A DNA stretch of 48,999 bases, taken from positions 1 to 48,999 of the forward strand of contig JAQXAY010000234.1 in NCBI GenBank assembly GCA_029252685.1, read 5' to 3'. Positions 10,535 to 19,400 of the stretch are shown piece by piece. A program made the translations under genes and the position numbers. Source of the DNA: Saprospiraceae bacterium. GTDB lineage: Bacteria > Bacteroidota > Bacteroidia > Chitinophagales > Saprospiraceae. Under the pieces are notes generated by a model. The model made no database searches and was not told the DNA's origin. It saw only the letters and a list, made by a program, of their open reading frames with translations. Each line of letters starts with the position of its first letter. Position 1 is the stretch's first letter.

Positions 10535-11431
10535 TTAATCCTGATAACCAAAGTTTTTAAGCAATTGGTCATTATCTCGCCATCCATCTTTGACCTTTAT
10601 ATGCATTTCGAGGAATACTTTTGTTTGTAAAAATGCCTCAATGGATTTACGTGCTTCTGTACCTAATTTCTTGATCCGCTCACCTTTGTGTCCTATCAAA
10701 ATAGGTTTTTGAGATTTTCGATCTACATATATCAATGTGGAGATTCTGATAAGGTCTTCTCCTGCATTGGTTTTGGTCTCTTTATAGGATTCGATTCCAA
10801 TCTCAACTGAATATGGAATCTCTTGTTTGTATTGCTCTAAGATTTTTTCTCGAATGATTTCACTAACAAAAAATCGTTCGGGTTTATCCGTTAATTGATC
10901 TTTTGGATAATAAGCTGGTCCTTCAGGAAGTATATCAGTAATGGTAGACAATAGTACATCCGTATTTGTGCTGTTAAGTGCTGAAATTGCTATAACATGT
11001 TCAGCTCCAGTTCTTTCTTTCCAATAGGTTTTTGCTTCTTCAATCTCCCCTTCTTTCATTAGATCCATCTTGTTCAAAACAATAATCTTAGGGACGGGTT
11101 GTTTTTTTACCACCTCGATAAAAGCGTCTTCCTCTTCGTACTTATCTTTAAGGTCAATTACGAGGAGGATGAGGTCTGCATCGTCAAAGGAACTGTATAT
11201 GAATTTGTTCATTGCCTTTTGCATTCCGTAGTTTGGATCCTTTATGTGGCCTGGTGTATCAGAAAATACAAATTGAAAGTCCTCTCCACTTAAGATTCCA
11301 ATAATTCTGTGTCTTGTTGTTTGAGGTTTACTCGTTATAATGGACATGCGTTCACCAACCAAAGCATTCATTAATGTTGATTTACCTGCGTTTGGTCTTC
11401 CCAAAATATTTACAAATCCCGATTTATGCAT
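10535..11431 (-). CDS. era: GTPase Era
   Basis: Essential GTPase that binds the 3' end of 16S rRNA during 30S assembly. The 298-aa protein has the family length. The G domain shows GRPNAGKST (11-19), the switch I region SKPQTTRHRI (35-44), DTPG (58-61) and NKMD (120-123). The C-terminal KH domain carries the RNA-binding loop LIGHKGERIKKLG around residue 247. The gene begins 3 bases after the stop of an unknown protein and lies upstream of der, so the two ribosome-assembly GTPases are neighbours on one strand and may share a transcript. Confidence 0.98.
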   Translation of the reverse strand: MHKSGFVNILGRPNAGKSTLMNALVGERMSIITSKPQTTRHRIIGILSGEDFQFVFSDTPGHIKDPNYGMQKAMNKFIYSSFDDADLILLVIDLKDKYEEEDAFIEVVKKQPVPKIIVLNKMDLMKEGEIEEAKTYWKERTGAEHVIAISALNSTNTDVLLSTITDILPEGPAYYPKDQLTDKPERFFVSEIIREKILEQYKQEIPYSVEIGIESYKETKTNAGEDLIRISTLIYVDRKSQKPILIGHKGERIKKLGTEARKSIEAFLQTKVFLEMHIKVKDGWRDNDQLLKNFGYQD

Positions 11432-11434
11432 AAA

Positions 11435-12022
11435 TTACTTTTGTTCGATCCATTTTGGTTTATTATCCAAAAGGGATTGAAGATGTTCCATAAAAGTTAA
11501 AGGTTTGAATTTTCTCCAGTTAACGGAATAGGTGTCTGGAAATATGAAAGCGTGCGTGTCGATATTCGTTTCCTTCAGCTCCTCATACACATGATTTCTC
11601 ACATTCAGCAAGCAAAGCCAGCCGAATTCCTCCCCCACATCCTGAGCCCACTCCTCGAAATAACAATCATCTGAGGCATGGAAATTCAAAACATTTTCAC
11701 AAATAAGCACAAATTTAATAATTCCTTCATTAATAAGGTGGTCTGCTATTTCTCTTTTCAAAAACATCACATCATTTTCTATAGCATCATTCCATTCGCC
11801 AATTAATTCTATAATTGCAAAACCTTTATCGTAGTCGGTAAAAAGTATCTTTAGATAAAGTGTTTCAGAGCCGAAGGAGTCCCATTGGGGGTGGATGTAA
11901 TAGTTATATACTTTCTGTGAAAATTCAAATTCACTATATTCTTTCTTGAAGTAGGGAGACTTAGAATCGTTCTCTACCTTATAGTAATCCCTCCAACGAA
12001 AAAAAGGCTCTATGTCATGCAT
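11435..12022 (-). CDS. conserved-looking protein of unknown function, upstream of era
   Basis: I do not recognise this 195-aa protein. I chose the ATG at 12022 (MHDIEPFFRWRDYY) rather than an upstream ATG at 12097, because the longer frame would overlap the start of the divergent ATPase gene and adds a low-complexity leader. It has no signal peptide or membrane helix. It is acidic and rich in aromatic residues, with FRWRDYY at the start, a mixed alpha/beta middle (FAIIELIGEW, IIKFVLICENVLNF) and a Trp/Cys stretch (FEEWAQDVGEEFGWLCLLNVR). It ends 3 bases before the era start, so it is almost certainly co-transcribed with era, and a link to ribosome assembly is possible but only by position. 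Confidence 0.75.
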   Translation of the reverse strand: MHDIEPFFRWRDYYKVENDSKSPYFKKEYSEFEFSQKVYNYYIHPQWDSFGSETLYLKILFTDYDKGFAIIELIGEWNDAIENDVMFLKREIADHLINEGIIKFVLICENVLNFHASDDCYFEEWAQDVGEEFGWLCLLNVRNHVYEELKETNIDTHAFIFPDTYSVNWRKFKPLTFMEHLQSLLDNKPKWIEQK

Positions 12023-12091
12023 TTTTTTTATGCAAAAATAAGCGATATTTTGGCTCGATGTTGTTTCAAATGTCACAGAACTGAAAAAGAA
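12023..12091. promoter_or_regulatory. divergent promoter region
   Basis: The 69 bases between two divergent starts must hold promoters for both directions. On the minus strand TATTTTTG (12040 to 12033) matches the Bacteroidota -7 consensus TAnnTTTG, but it would leave a very short leader before the ATG at 12022. On the plus strand only an imperfect match (ATATTTTG, about 12047-12054) is seen. No clear -33 element with good spacing was found. Confidence 0.35.
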
Positions 12092-12595
12092 ATGCAAAAA
12101 GTAATATTTACTGGTCCAGAGTCATCCGGGAAAACCACTATGGCTAAGTGGTATGCTGAACAGATTGGTGGTGTTTATGTACCTGAGTTTGCAAGGATTT
12201 ATTTTCAATCTGGTAATGATAACTATGGGCTCAAAGATCTTGAGGAGATCGGTAAGGGACAATTAGCTCTACTTGAATCTGCGGATCAGTTTGAGCGTCA
12301 GGCAGTTTGTGATACAGGTATGCTTGTTATAAAAACTTGGGCAGAGTTAAAGTTTGGTGCTCAACTTGAGTTTGTAGACAGTTCAATTGTTCAGGACAAT
12401 TTGGCTCTATATATATTATGCAAACCGGATATTCCTTGGGAGCCAGATCCATTGAGAGAGGATGAGCATAGTCGCAATGAATTATTTGAACACTATAAAA
12501 TTCTACTAAATAAGTATCAGTTGAGGTATCAGGTATTGGCGGGTACATTAGAGGAGCGAAAGAAATTTCTTTATGGCTTAAATTTACCTGATTAG
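12092..12595 (+). CDS. NadR-like P-loop ATPase (AAA_28 type)
   Basis: A 167-aa P-loop protein resembling the nucleoside-kinase half of NadR. The start at 12092 (MQKVIFTGPESSGKT) puts the Walker A motif GPESSGKT at residues 8-15, as in relatives; the in-frame ATG at 12017 would add an unlikely Cys-rich leader and overlap the divergent gene. EFARIYF near residue 32, CDTGMLVIKTW near residue 75 and the DIPWEPDPLRE motif near residue 113 are typical of this family. In Bacteroidota such genes often sit near PnuC-type vitamin transporters and TPP-controlled TonB receptors. Here the next gene is a TPP-riboswitch TonB receptor, but no PnuC gene is present and the riboswitch lies downstream of this gene. 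Likely substrates are nicotinamide riboside or a thiamine-related compound; the choice cannot be made from sequence. Confidence 0.82.
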   Translation: MQKVIFTGPESSGKTTMAKWYAEQIGGVYVPEFARIYFQSGNDNYGLKDLEEIGKGQLALLESADQFERQAVCDTGMLVIKTWAELKFGAQLEFVDSSIVQDNLALYILCKPDIPWEPDPLREDEHSRNELFEHYKILLNKYQLRYQVLAGTLEERKKFLYGLNLPD

Positions 12596-12620
12596 GACAA
12601 TAAGATTTCGATTTTTGTTT

Positions 12621-12628
12621 TACATTTG
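12621..12628 (+). promoter_or_regulatory. -7 promoter element of the TPP-controlled transcript
   Basis: TACATTTG matches the Bacteroidota sigma-factor -7 consensus TAnnTTTG exactly and lies 8 bases before the riboswitch P1 stem, which fits a transcription start around 12635. No good -33 TTG is seen at the expected distance. Confidence 0.55.
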
Positions 12629-12635
12629 TGCAATT

Positions 12636-12709
12636 CATTTGGGGTGCCTACTGATTAGGCTGAGAACATACCCATAGAACCTGCCCAGGTAATTCTGGGA
12701 AGGGAAATG
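12636..12709 (+). promoter_or_regulatory. TPP riboswitch aptamer (THI element)
   Basis: Senses thiamine pyrophosphate. The conserved core is present in order: GGGGTGCC (12641), GGCTGAGA ending at 12664, ACCC (12670-12673), GAACCTG (12677-12683), GGTAATTCTGGGAAGGGA (12688-12705). The closing P1 helix is CATTT (12636-12640) with AAATG (12705-12709). It precedes a TonB-dependent receptor gene, the usual arrangement for thiamine uptake in Bacteroidota, so high TPP should lower receptor expression. Confidence 0.95.
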
Positions 12710-12786
12710 CTCGTCTTTGTGCGTGCAGGTTCTATATTTCTGCAAAATGTGACTGGAGCCCTTCCGGAAACAAAAACGTTTTTATT
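12710..12786 (+). promoter_or_regulatory. riboswitch expression platform and leader
   Basis: Bases 12725-12735 (GCAGGTTCTAT) are a perfect 11-base complement of the aptamer core 12674-12684, so the core can either fold with TPP or pair here. The competing local hairpin is TGCAG/CTGCA (12724-12728 with 12740-12744). A further small hairpin CTGGA/TCCGG (12753-12767) precedes the start codon. None is followed by a T tract, so control of translation or of Rho access is more likely than an intrinsic terminator. Confidence 0.65.
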
Positions 12787-15207
12787 ATGCGCAAATTATT
12801 TTTTACACTTACCGCATTGTTTTTTGGTTTAAACCTAACAGTAGGACAAACTGATATAATAGGTCAGATAACTGACTTGCATGGCGAATCAGTAGAAGGT
12901 GCTACCGTCTATGTATCAGAAACTCAGAAAGGAGCTGTTTCAGATTCTAATGGAAGGTACCAGCTAGGTGGTTTTACTACTAATAAAGAGTATCAAGTGC
13001 GGTTTTCTTTTGTAGGCTTTAAGCCGGTTTATAAAACAATCATGTTTACTAGGGCTAATACACGCCTAATGATAAATGTTCAATTTACGGAGAACACATA
13101 TCAGTTAAAGGATGTGCTAGTATATTCAACCAGAATCAAAGAGGGTTCTCCATTTGCATATACGGATATGAATAAGGAGGAAATTACTGAGAATAACCTC
13201 GGTGTTGATGTGCCTTACTTACTTCAATGGACTCCTTCAGCCGTAGTAACTTCTGATGCAGGCACAGGTATTGGGTATACAGGAATTCGTATTAGAGGAT
13301 CTGCACCTACTGCAACCAATGTAACTATTAATGGAATACCATTAAATGACGCAGAATCTCATGGAACATTTTGGGTGGATCTACCTGACTTTGCATCTTC
13401 TGTTCAGGATATTCAGATTCAGCGAGGAGTGGGTACATCTACAAACGGTGCTGGTGCATTTGGGGCTTCTGTTAATTTGAATACTAATACACTTGAAGAG
13501 GACCCTTATGTAAATCTTGGTTCTACAGTGGGGTCATTCAACACCTTCAAAACTAATGTTCGGGCAGGTACTGGTCTGATGGCTGGCAAGTTTTTACTTG
13601 AAGGTCGTATTTCAAAGATCGATTCTGATGGATATATAGACCGTGCTAGTTCTGATCTTGATTCTTGGTTTGCTTCTGCAGCCTATGTTGGAAAACGTTC
13701 TTTACTTCGCTTGAATGCTTTTTCTGGGCATGAGATTACCTACCAAGCATGGAATGGAACTGACCCTTCTTATGTAGAAGTTGACTCTTTGAGAACATAT
13801 AACGTATCTGGTACAGAAAAAGCAGGAGAACCTTACGAAAATGAGGTTGATAATTATAGACAAGATCATTATCAGTTGCTTTACAACTACAAGCTTAATA
13901 AGAATATGGACTTTAATGTTGCGGGGCACTATACTCGCGGATTGGGTTATTATGAAAGCTACAAGGCAGAGCGAGAAGTTATCTTGAGTGATTCTCTAGA
14001 AGAGCGAGATGCAGTAAGAAGAAAATGGTTGGATAATCATTTCTACGGAGCCACTTACTCTTTAAATTACAGGTCAACAGACACTAAATTGAATGTATCT
14101 CTTGGTGGTGCTTACAATGAATACCTGGGTCGTCACTTTGGTGAATATATTTGGATACAAGGTGAGCCTATCTTGGATGAGCCATATAGTCTTTATGATA
14201 ATGACTCAGAGAAGAGTGATTTCAATCTTTACTTGAAGGCCGATTATGACTTAACGGATAAGTTATCTGTTTTGGGAGAAGCACAAGTTCGAATGTTGAA
14301 CTATACCTTTGTTGGGATAGATGATAATGGAACAGAAAAAGTAGGTGACGCATCTCTTACATTTTTCAATCCTAAATTTGGATTGTCTTATAAGTTAAGT
14401 GATGAACAATCTGTATATGGATCCTTTGCGATTGCGAATAGAGAGCCAAACCGCGATGACTATGTGGATAACCCAGTTAATGAACGTCCTACTCATGAGA
14501 CACTAACAGATTATGAATTGGGATATCGATTTGCTGGAAAGCAATTAGTGTTTAATGCAAATGCATACTACATGGATTATGAGAATCAGCTGGTGTCAAC
14601 AGGTGCTTTGAATTCAGTAGGGGCATATATTCGCACAAATATTCCAGAATCAGTGCGTATGGGGCTTGAGTTGGATGTCCGTGCTACGCTTGCTGATAGG
14701 CTGATTGAATTGGGAGCAAATGCTACACTTAGTCAGAATACAATTGGAGATTATACTGCTTTCTTAGATGTTTATGATGGAGACTTTAATTGGCTTGGAG
14801 TAGAAGAGATGGAGATTTCAGGAAAACCTCTTTCTTTTAGTCCTGCCTTGATAGGAGCATTGAATTTAGGCTTCAACCTAATGACTGATTCTGATGATCA
14901 AGATCTTAATCTAGCTTTACTTTCGAAATATGTAGGCAAACAATATATTGATAATATGGGTAATGAAGATGCAAGTCTTCCTGCTTATAATTTTTCAAAT
15001 ATTAGACTGATGTATTCTAAGGAATTTAGCCAAGGTCCAAAGCTTGGAATCAATTTTACCTTGCGAAATATATTTAATCAGAAGTTCTCTTCGAATGCAT
15101 GGTCTTATGGCTATGTGAATTCGGATAGTGGTTCTGTAGGTTATTCTTTGGGGCTTTATCCGCAGGCTGGAAGAAACTTCCTGCTTGGATTAAGTCTTGA
15201 GTTTTAA
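12787..15207 (+). CDS. TonB-dependent outer-membrane receptor, probably for thiamine
   Basis: An 806-aa outer-membrane active transporter powered by TonB/ExbBD. Residues 1-20 are a signal peptide ending in TVGQ. Residues 22-105 form the carboxypeptidase-regulatory-like domain common in Bacteroidota receptors (GQITDLHGESVEGATVYV, then SDSNGRYQL). The plug domain spans about 125-235, with IRIRGSAPTATNVTINGIP and the region around RGVGTSTNGAGAFG. A 22-strand barrel follows and ends with the outer-membrane signature FLLGLSLEF, terminal Phe. The substrate is inferred from the TPP riboswitch in its leader, not from the protein itself. No inner-membrane transporter or thiamine kinase gene follows; a terminator closes the unit straight after the stop codon. 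Confidence 0.93.
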   Translation: MRKLFFTLTALFFGLNLTVGQTDIIGQITDLHGESVEGATVYVSETQKGAVSDSNGRYQLGGFTTNKEYQVRFSFVGFKPVYKTIMFTRANTRLMINVQFTENTYQLKDVLVYSTRIKEGSPFAYTDMNKEEITENNLGVDVPYLLQWTPSAVVTSDAGTGIGYTGIRIRGSAPTATNVTINGIPLNDAESHGTFWVDLPDFASSVQDIQIQRGVGTSTNGAGAFGASVNLNTNTLEEDPYVNLGSTVGSFNTFKTNVRAGTGLMAGKFLLEGRISKIDSDGYIDRASSDLDSWFASAAYVGKRSLLRLNAFSGHEITYQAWNGTDPSYVEVDSLRTYNVSGTEKAGEPYENEVDNYRQDHYQLLYNYKLNKNMDFNVAGHYTRGLGYYESYKAEREVILSDSLEERDAVRRKWLDNHFYGATYSLNYRSTDTKLNVSLGGAYNEYLGRHFGEYIWIQGEPILDEPYSLYDNDSEKSDFNLYLKADYDLTDKLSVLGEAQVRMLNYTFVGIDDNGTEKVGDASLTFFNPKFGLSYKLSDEQSVYGSFAIANREPNRDDYVDNPVNERPTHETLTDYELGYRFAGKQLVFNANAYYMDYENQLVSTGALNSVGAYIRTNIPESVRMGLELDVRATLADRLIELGANATLSQNTIGDYTAFLDVYDGDFNWLGVEEMEISGKPLSFSPALIGALNLGFNLMTDSDDQDLNLALLSKYVGKQYIDNMGNEDASLPAYNFSNIRLMYSKEFSQGPKLGINFTLRNIFNQKFSSNAWSYGYVNSDSGSVGYSLGLYPQAGRNFLLGLSLEF

Positions 15208-15242
15208 AAAAAAGGGAGCTGAATTTTCAGCTCCCTTTTTTT
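15206..15242. terminator. bidirectional terminator containing both stop codons
   Basis: Near-perfect inverted repeat AAAAAAAGGGAGCTGAA ... TTCAGCTCCCTTTTTTT with a two-base centre. It ends the receptor transcript on the plus strand and the beta-barrel transcript on the minus strand. The two stop codons, 15205-15207 and 15241-15243, lie at its two feet. Confidence 0.93.
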
Positions 15243-15915
15243 AAAAGTTATAATTCAGACCAAATCGGAAAACAATAGGTATAGATAAGGATTGGCTATT
15301 GTCCAGTACATTGTATAGAACTGAAATCTCGGTGTTTAGAATTCCCCCAACTGAGGTATATCCAAGGCCGAGATAAGCATTGTTTCGGATTTCACGCTCA
15401 ACAAGGACGTCGTCTGTATTTGGGTCAACTGCTAAAAATGTTTGATTGAAGTTATCTCTAAAAACTGGCGTATAATTTGTTATGGATTTTTCATATTCAG
15501 CATGTGCAAATATTGCAGGAAGTATTTTATATCTTCCAAATAAGGCAAATGACGTAGAAAATGTATTGCCTCGTTTTATATCATCAGTAAAACTAAATCC
15601 ATTAAAGCCTAGGCCTCTTAAGTGTCTATAGGTTGCAGATATCCTAGGGCCTATGGATAGTTTTTCAGTGACTTTATAACCGACCATTGGTGAAATTCCT
15701 ATAGCAAATTCACTAATCTGATTGTTTGAACTAAATCCAGGGCTAACCATACCACCGAACCAAAGTTTGTCCAAAAGGTCTCCATCTTTATCAAAAGCCT
15801 TGTCTACAGAAGATTTTGATTTCTTTTTAGACCGTCCTCGCTGTGCAGAGGTATCCGTGGGTATAAAAGATAGGGTCAAAAAACTTATTAAAATGATCGT
15901 TATTCTCAATTTCAT
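15241..15915 (-). CDS. small outer-membrane beta-barrel protein, function unknown
   Basis: A 224-aa protein with a signal peptide (1-24, cleavage after TSAQ) followed by a strongly basic patch RGRSKKKSKSS. From about residue 50 it shows alternating hydrophobic/polar strands typical of an eight- to ten-strand barrel (IGISPMVGYKV, LSIGPRISATYRHL, FALFGRYKI, IFAHAEYEK, AYLGLGYTS, FRFGLNYNF). It ends in a terminal Phe, the usual signal for outer-membrane insertion. It is too short to be a PorP/SprF-type T9SS partner. It stands alone on the minus strand, convergent with the TonB receptor. No specific function can be assigned. Confidence 0.8.
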   Translation of the reverse strand: MKLRITIILISFLTLSFIPTDTSAQRGRSKKKSKSSVDKAFDKDGDLLDKLWFGGMVSPGFSSNNQISEFAIGISPMVGYKVTEKLSIGPRISATYRHLRGLGFNGFSFTDDIKRGNTFSTSFALFGRYKILPAIFAHAEYEKSITNYTPVFRDNFNQTFLAVDPNTDDVLVEREIRNNAYLGLGYTSVGGILNTEISVLYNVLDNSQSLSIPIVFRFGLNYNF

Positions 15916-16004
15916 ACATCTAAATTTTCATCTAATTTATTCAGTAAAACTCTAAATTTTAAGCAAGACTTGATTAAAATTTTATCAATAATTGCTTTAA
16001 GAGG

Positions 16005-16221
16005 TATATTTGTATTATATTCATTTAAGTAACAATATGTAAGGCGCTGTCATTGTGATCCATTCCTAAAAGTACAACGTCATAAAGAATAATCAATTGT
16101 TTTTCCCCGTCATTGTATTGCAATATTAACTATTGAAAACCAGACATATCCATTGCGAATTAAGGTTGTAATGGGAAAGAACGACCGAAAGGCCTCTGCT
16201 CAAATTGTGCAGGGGTTTTTT
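16005..16221 (+). ncRNA. candidate small RNA with its own promoter element and terminator
   Basis: Most of the 489-base gap 15916-16404 is free of genes. TATATTTG (16005-16012) matches the -7 consensus exactly, and an intrinsic terminator ends at 16221, giving a predicted transcript of about 200 bases from around 16019. Within it are a hairpin CCATTGC/GTAATGG (16150-16156 with 16168-16174) and a direct repeat GTCATTGT (16049-16056 and 16109-16116). No convincing reading frame is present. It matches no riboswitch class I know. It could also be an attenuated leader of the metalloprotease gene, but that gene has a nearer promoter candidate. Confidence 0.4.
16193..16221 (+). terminator. intrinsic terminator in the 15.9-16.4 kb gap
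   Basis: Stem CCTCTGC (16193-16199) with GCAGGGG (16209-16215), one G-T pair, a 9-base loop, then six T. No gene on the plus strand lies upstream within the gap, so it must end a noncoding or leader transcript. Confidence 0.75.
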
Positions 16222-16249
16222 ACTGATTTAAACAAGTTTCGGTTAAATA

Positions 16250-16283
16250 TTGTATGTAAAGTAAAAAATGCAGTATAATTTTG
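16250..16283 (+). promoter_or_regulatory. promoter candidate for the metalloprotease gene
   Basis: TAATTTTG (16276-16283) fits the -7 consensus TAnnTTTG, and TTG at 16250-16252 could be the -33 element, with a 23-base spacer that is slightly long. The predicted start is near 16290, about 115 bases before the chosen ATG at 16405. Confidence 0.5.
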
Positions 16284-16404
16284 TGCAAAAAATTATCTGT
16301 ATTGAATTAAATTTGTGTTTAGCACAAATAACTTATACTTTTTTACCCGATTCTCTGCCCAAATAATAAGCTCCCAATTTATAAAACGTGTAAAAATCAA
16401 TTTA

Positions 16405-19400
16405 ATGCTTAGAAGGCTAATCTGTTCTACATATATTATTTTGTTCTTTGGTTGTAGTATGTTATTGAATGCTCAATCACGAGCAGAACTACCTGGTGAT
16501 GATAAAATTTCACAGATCTTAAATAATCAATTTAAAGACTATAATGTCTTTCAATTCGATACAAAGGATTTATTAGACCAAAGGTCTAATGATCAACTTG
16601 GTTTTTTCACACAACTATCCATAGGGGATACTTATGACTGGGCGCTTGCCCTAGAGCCAAATAAGATTAAAGCAGATAACTATAGATTGAGCATAGCTAG
16701 TGATGCGGGAGATATAGATGGTATTATAAACAATGGAATTTATACATTTGGTGGTATAGTTCATGGAACAGATCATGAAGTTCGACTGACTGTAATGGAA
16801 GATTTTCTCTACGGATATGTTGAGACAGGTGATGATGCAGTATTTATAGAGCCACTCAATTATTTTGTAGATGGAGCAGCTAAGGACTTATTTGTTGCCT
16901 ACAAAGCTAGTGAGATAATAAAGGGTGCACCCCTCAAGTGTGGTGTTACCGAGATGCAAAAGCGCGGGAAGACCATCCACCAACATAATCATTCAAAAAA
17001 AGAAGATAGCCATTCAAGAATGCCTGGGAATTGCTTTGAGTTAGAAATTGCCTATGCCAATGACTTTCTTATGTTTCAACAGTTTGGCTCAGTAGCTGCT
17101 GTTGAGGCACATGTGACGGGCGTTTTGAATAATGTACAAGGTAATTATGATGACGAGTTTAGTGATGAAATTCAGTTTTTGATTGTAGAAATCTTTGTTC
17201 CAACTTCTGCAGCTGCAGATCCATTTACAAGTTCTACTAATTCAGGAACTTTATTAAATGATTTTACAAGTTGGGGTCCTACAGGATTCTCTGCAACGCA
17301 TGATCTTGGAGCGCTATGGAGTGATAGGAATTTCGATGGAGGTACTATTGGACTAGCGTGGGTAGGAGTAGTCTGTGCTAATTTTAGGTATCATATATTG
17401 GAGAATTTTAGTACAAATGCAAATTTATTACGCGTACTACATGCGCACGAGATGGGGCATAATTTTAGTTTTAATCACGATAGTGGTGGTTCAAACACTA
17501 TAATGGCACCTTCAGTTAATTCTGCTACTACCTGGTCTACACAATCGCAAAATGAATTTGATGCATATATTCCTAATGTTGACCCACCGAACGGCTGTTT
17601 AGTGTTTTGTCCTCCTCCAGTGCCGCCTGTAGCCATATTCTCACCGAATTATAACGTTGTTTGTCCAGGTTCTTTTGTGACCTTGTTTGATCAGTCAATC
17701 AATTCTCCAACATCCTGGTCATGGAATATACCTGGAGGAATACCAAGCTCGAGTACAGAGAAAAGCCCAACCATACAATTTAATAATGTTGGGACTTACA
17801 CAATAAGCTTAACAGCTACTAACGCAAACGGATCAAATACATCCAATGGGGTAGTTACAGTTTTAGCAAATGGTGGAACAGATATATTCTTTTATGAGGG
17901 ATTTGAATCTGGAGCTGGACAGTTTACTGTGGAAAACCCTGACGGGAGTGATACTTGGACAAATGTGACAGTGCAAGGGACTCGAGAGGGTTCTAAAGCG
18001 ATGTATGTAAATAACTATGATTACAATGCTCAAGGTGAGGAGGATGCTCTAATTTCTCCTGTTTTAGATTTTACGGGCAGAACTAACAGTGAACTTGACA
18101 TTGAATATGCCTATACAAGATATAATAACAATAATAAGGATTCATTAAAAGTGTATGTCTCTACTAATGGAGGAAGTACCTACACGACTATTTTTGCAAA
18201 TACAGAAAATGGTAATGGAAACTTTGGTACTGTTCCGCAAAGTACAAATGAATTTGTTCCTAGTCAGGAAAGTGATTGGTGCTTTGGGACAACCTTTGGC
18301 CCAGGCTGCTTGAACTTAGATCTATCTGCCTATGATGGTCAATCTAATGTTGTAATTAAGATTGTCAATAAAAATGACTGGGGAAACAATATGTATGTGG
18401 ATAATATAAGAATGACCAGTTCTTGTGTTGTTCAGAATCCACCCGTCGCTCTTTTTACTGCGGCACCAACAAGTGGATGTTTCCCTATAGTAGTATTTTT
18501 CAATGATCAGTCTACAAACTCACCTTCCTCTTGGAACTGGTCTTTTCCTGGTGGAACTCCTGCTAGTTCTTCATCACAGAATCCGACAGTAGTTTATTCT
18601 ACTCCAGGGACTTATTCAGTAACCTTGACTGCTATAAATGCAGCTGGGTCAGATACAGAAACAATTTCTGGAATGATCGTAGTAGAAGGGCCTCCTGTTG
18701 CTTCGTTTACAGCAGTAAATAATAATGGAACAGTATCTTTTACAAATAATAGTACGGGAAATAACTTATCCCATCAATGGACTTTTGGAGATGGCAATGG
18801 ATCTGCTTCAGTAAATCCTACTCATACCTATGCTGACGATGGCCCATATACGGTTGTTTTAGTTGTTACAAGTCCTTGTGGTGTTGATGTTTTTGAACAG
18901 ACTATATTCGTTGAAAGTCTTCCCGTTGCTCAGTTTTCAGCACTTGAAACAGATATCTGTGCAGGAGAAATAGTCTCATTTGTTGACGAATCTACTTCTA
19001 ATGTAATTAGTTGGGATTGGTCTTTCCCTGGAGGGACACCATCAAGTTCATCTCAGGAGAATCCTCAAATCTTATACAATACAGCTGGTGTGTTCCCTGT
19101 AACTCTTATTGTAACGAGTACATTGGGTAATGATACTTTAGTTAGTAATGATTTCATAACTGTAGATCCACAGCCTCAGGCAGGATTTTCAAGTGTTATT
19201 TCTGGGTTTGATGTCACATTGACGAATAATTCTTTGGATGCAACTAGCTACAACTGGAGTTTTGGTGACGGTGGGACAAGCACAGCTAGTGATCCTACAC
19301 ATACATACGCTTCAGATGGTGCTTATACAATAGAGCTCATTGCAAGTAATTCTTGTGGTTCAGATACGATTACGGAAGATATAGTGATTAGTTCACTTCC

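Noticed and set aside
12017-12097. Overlapping upstream starts of the two divergent genes (ATG at 12017 on + and at 12097 on -)
   Set aside because: Using them would make two genes overlap head to head and remove the promoters; the inner starts at 12092 and 12022 give normal protein beginnings.
13702-13929. Antisense open frames inside the TonB receptor and the giant genes
   Set aside because: They are short, lack start-site context and family motifs, and lie opposite long genes with clear domains.
16019-16221. Assignment of the gap RNA to 6S RNA, SRP RNA or a known riboswitch class
   Set aside because: Length would suit 6S, but the 5' and 3' ends do not form the long closing stem, and no signature of SRP RNA, c-di-GMP, SAM, cobalamin or other familiar aptamers is seen.
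16429-16470. Possible lipoprotein signal (FFGC) in the metalloprotease leader
   Set aside because: The bases before Cys do not fit the lipobox, the hydrophobic stretch continues past it, and a NAQ-type signal peptidase I site follows; a type A T9SS signal also argues for a soluble precursor.
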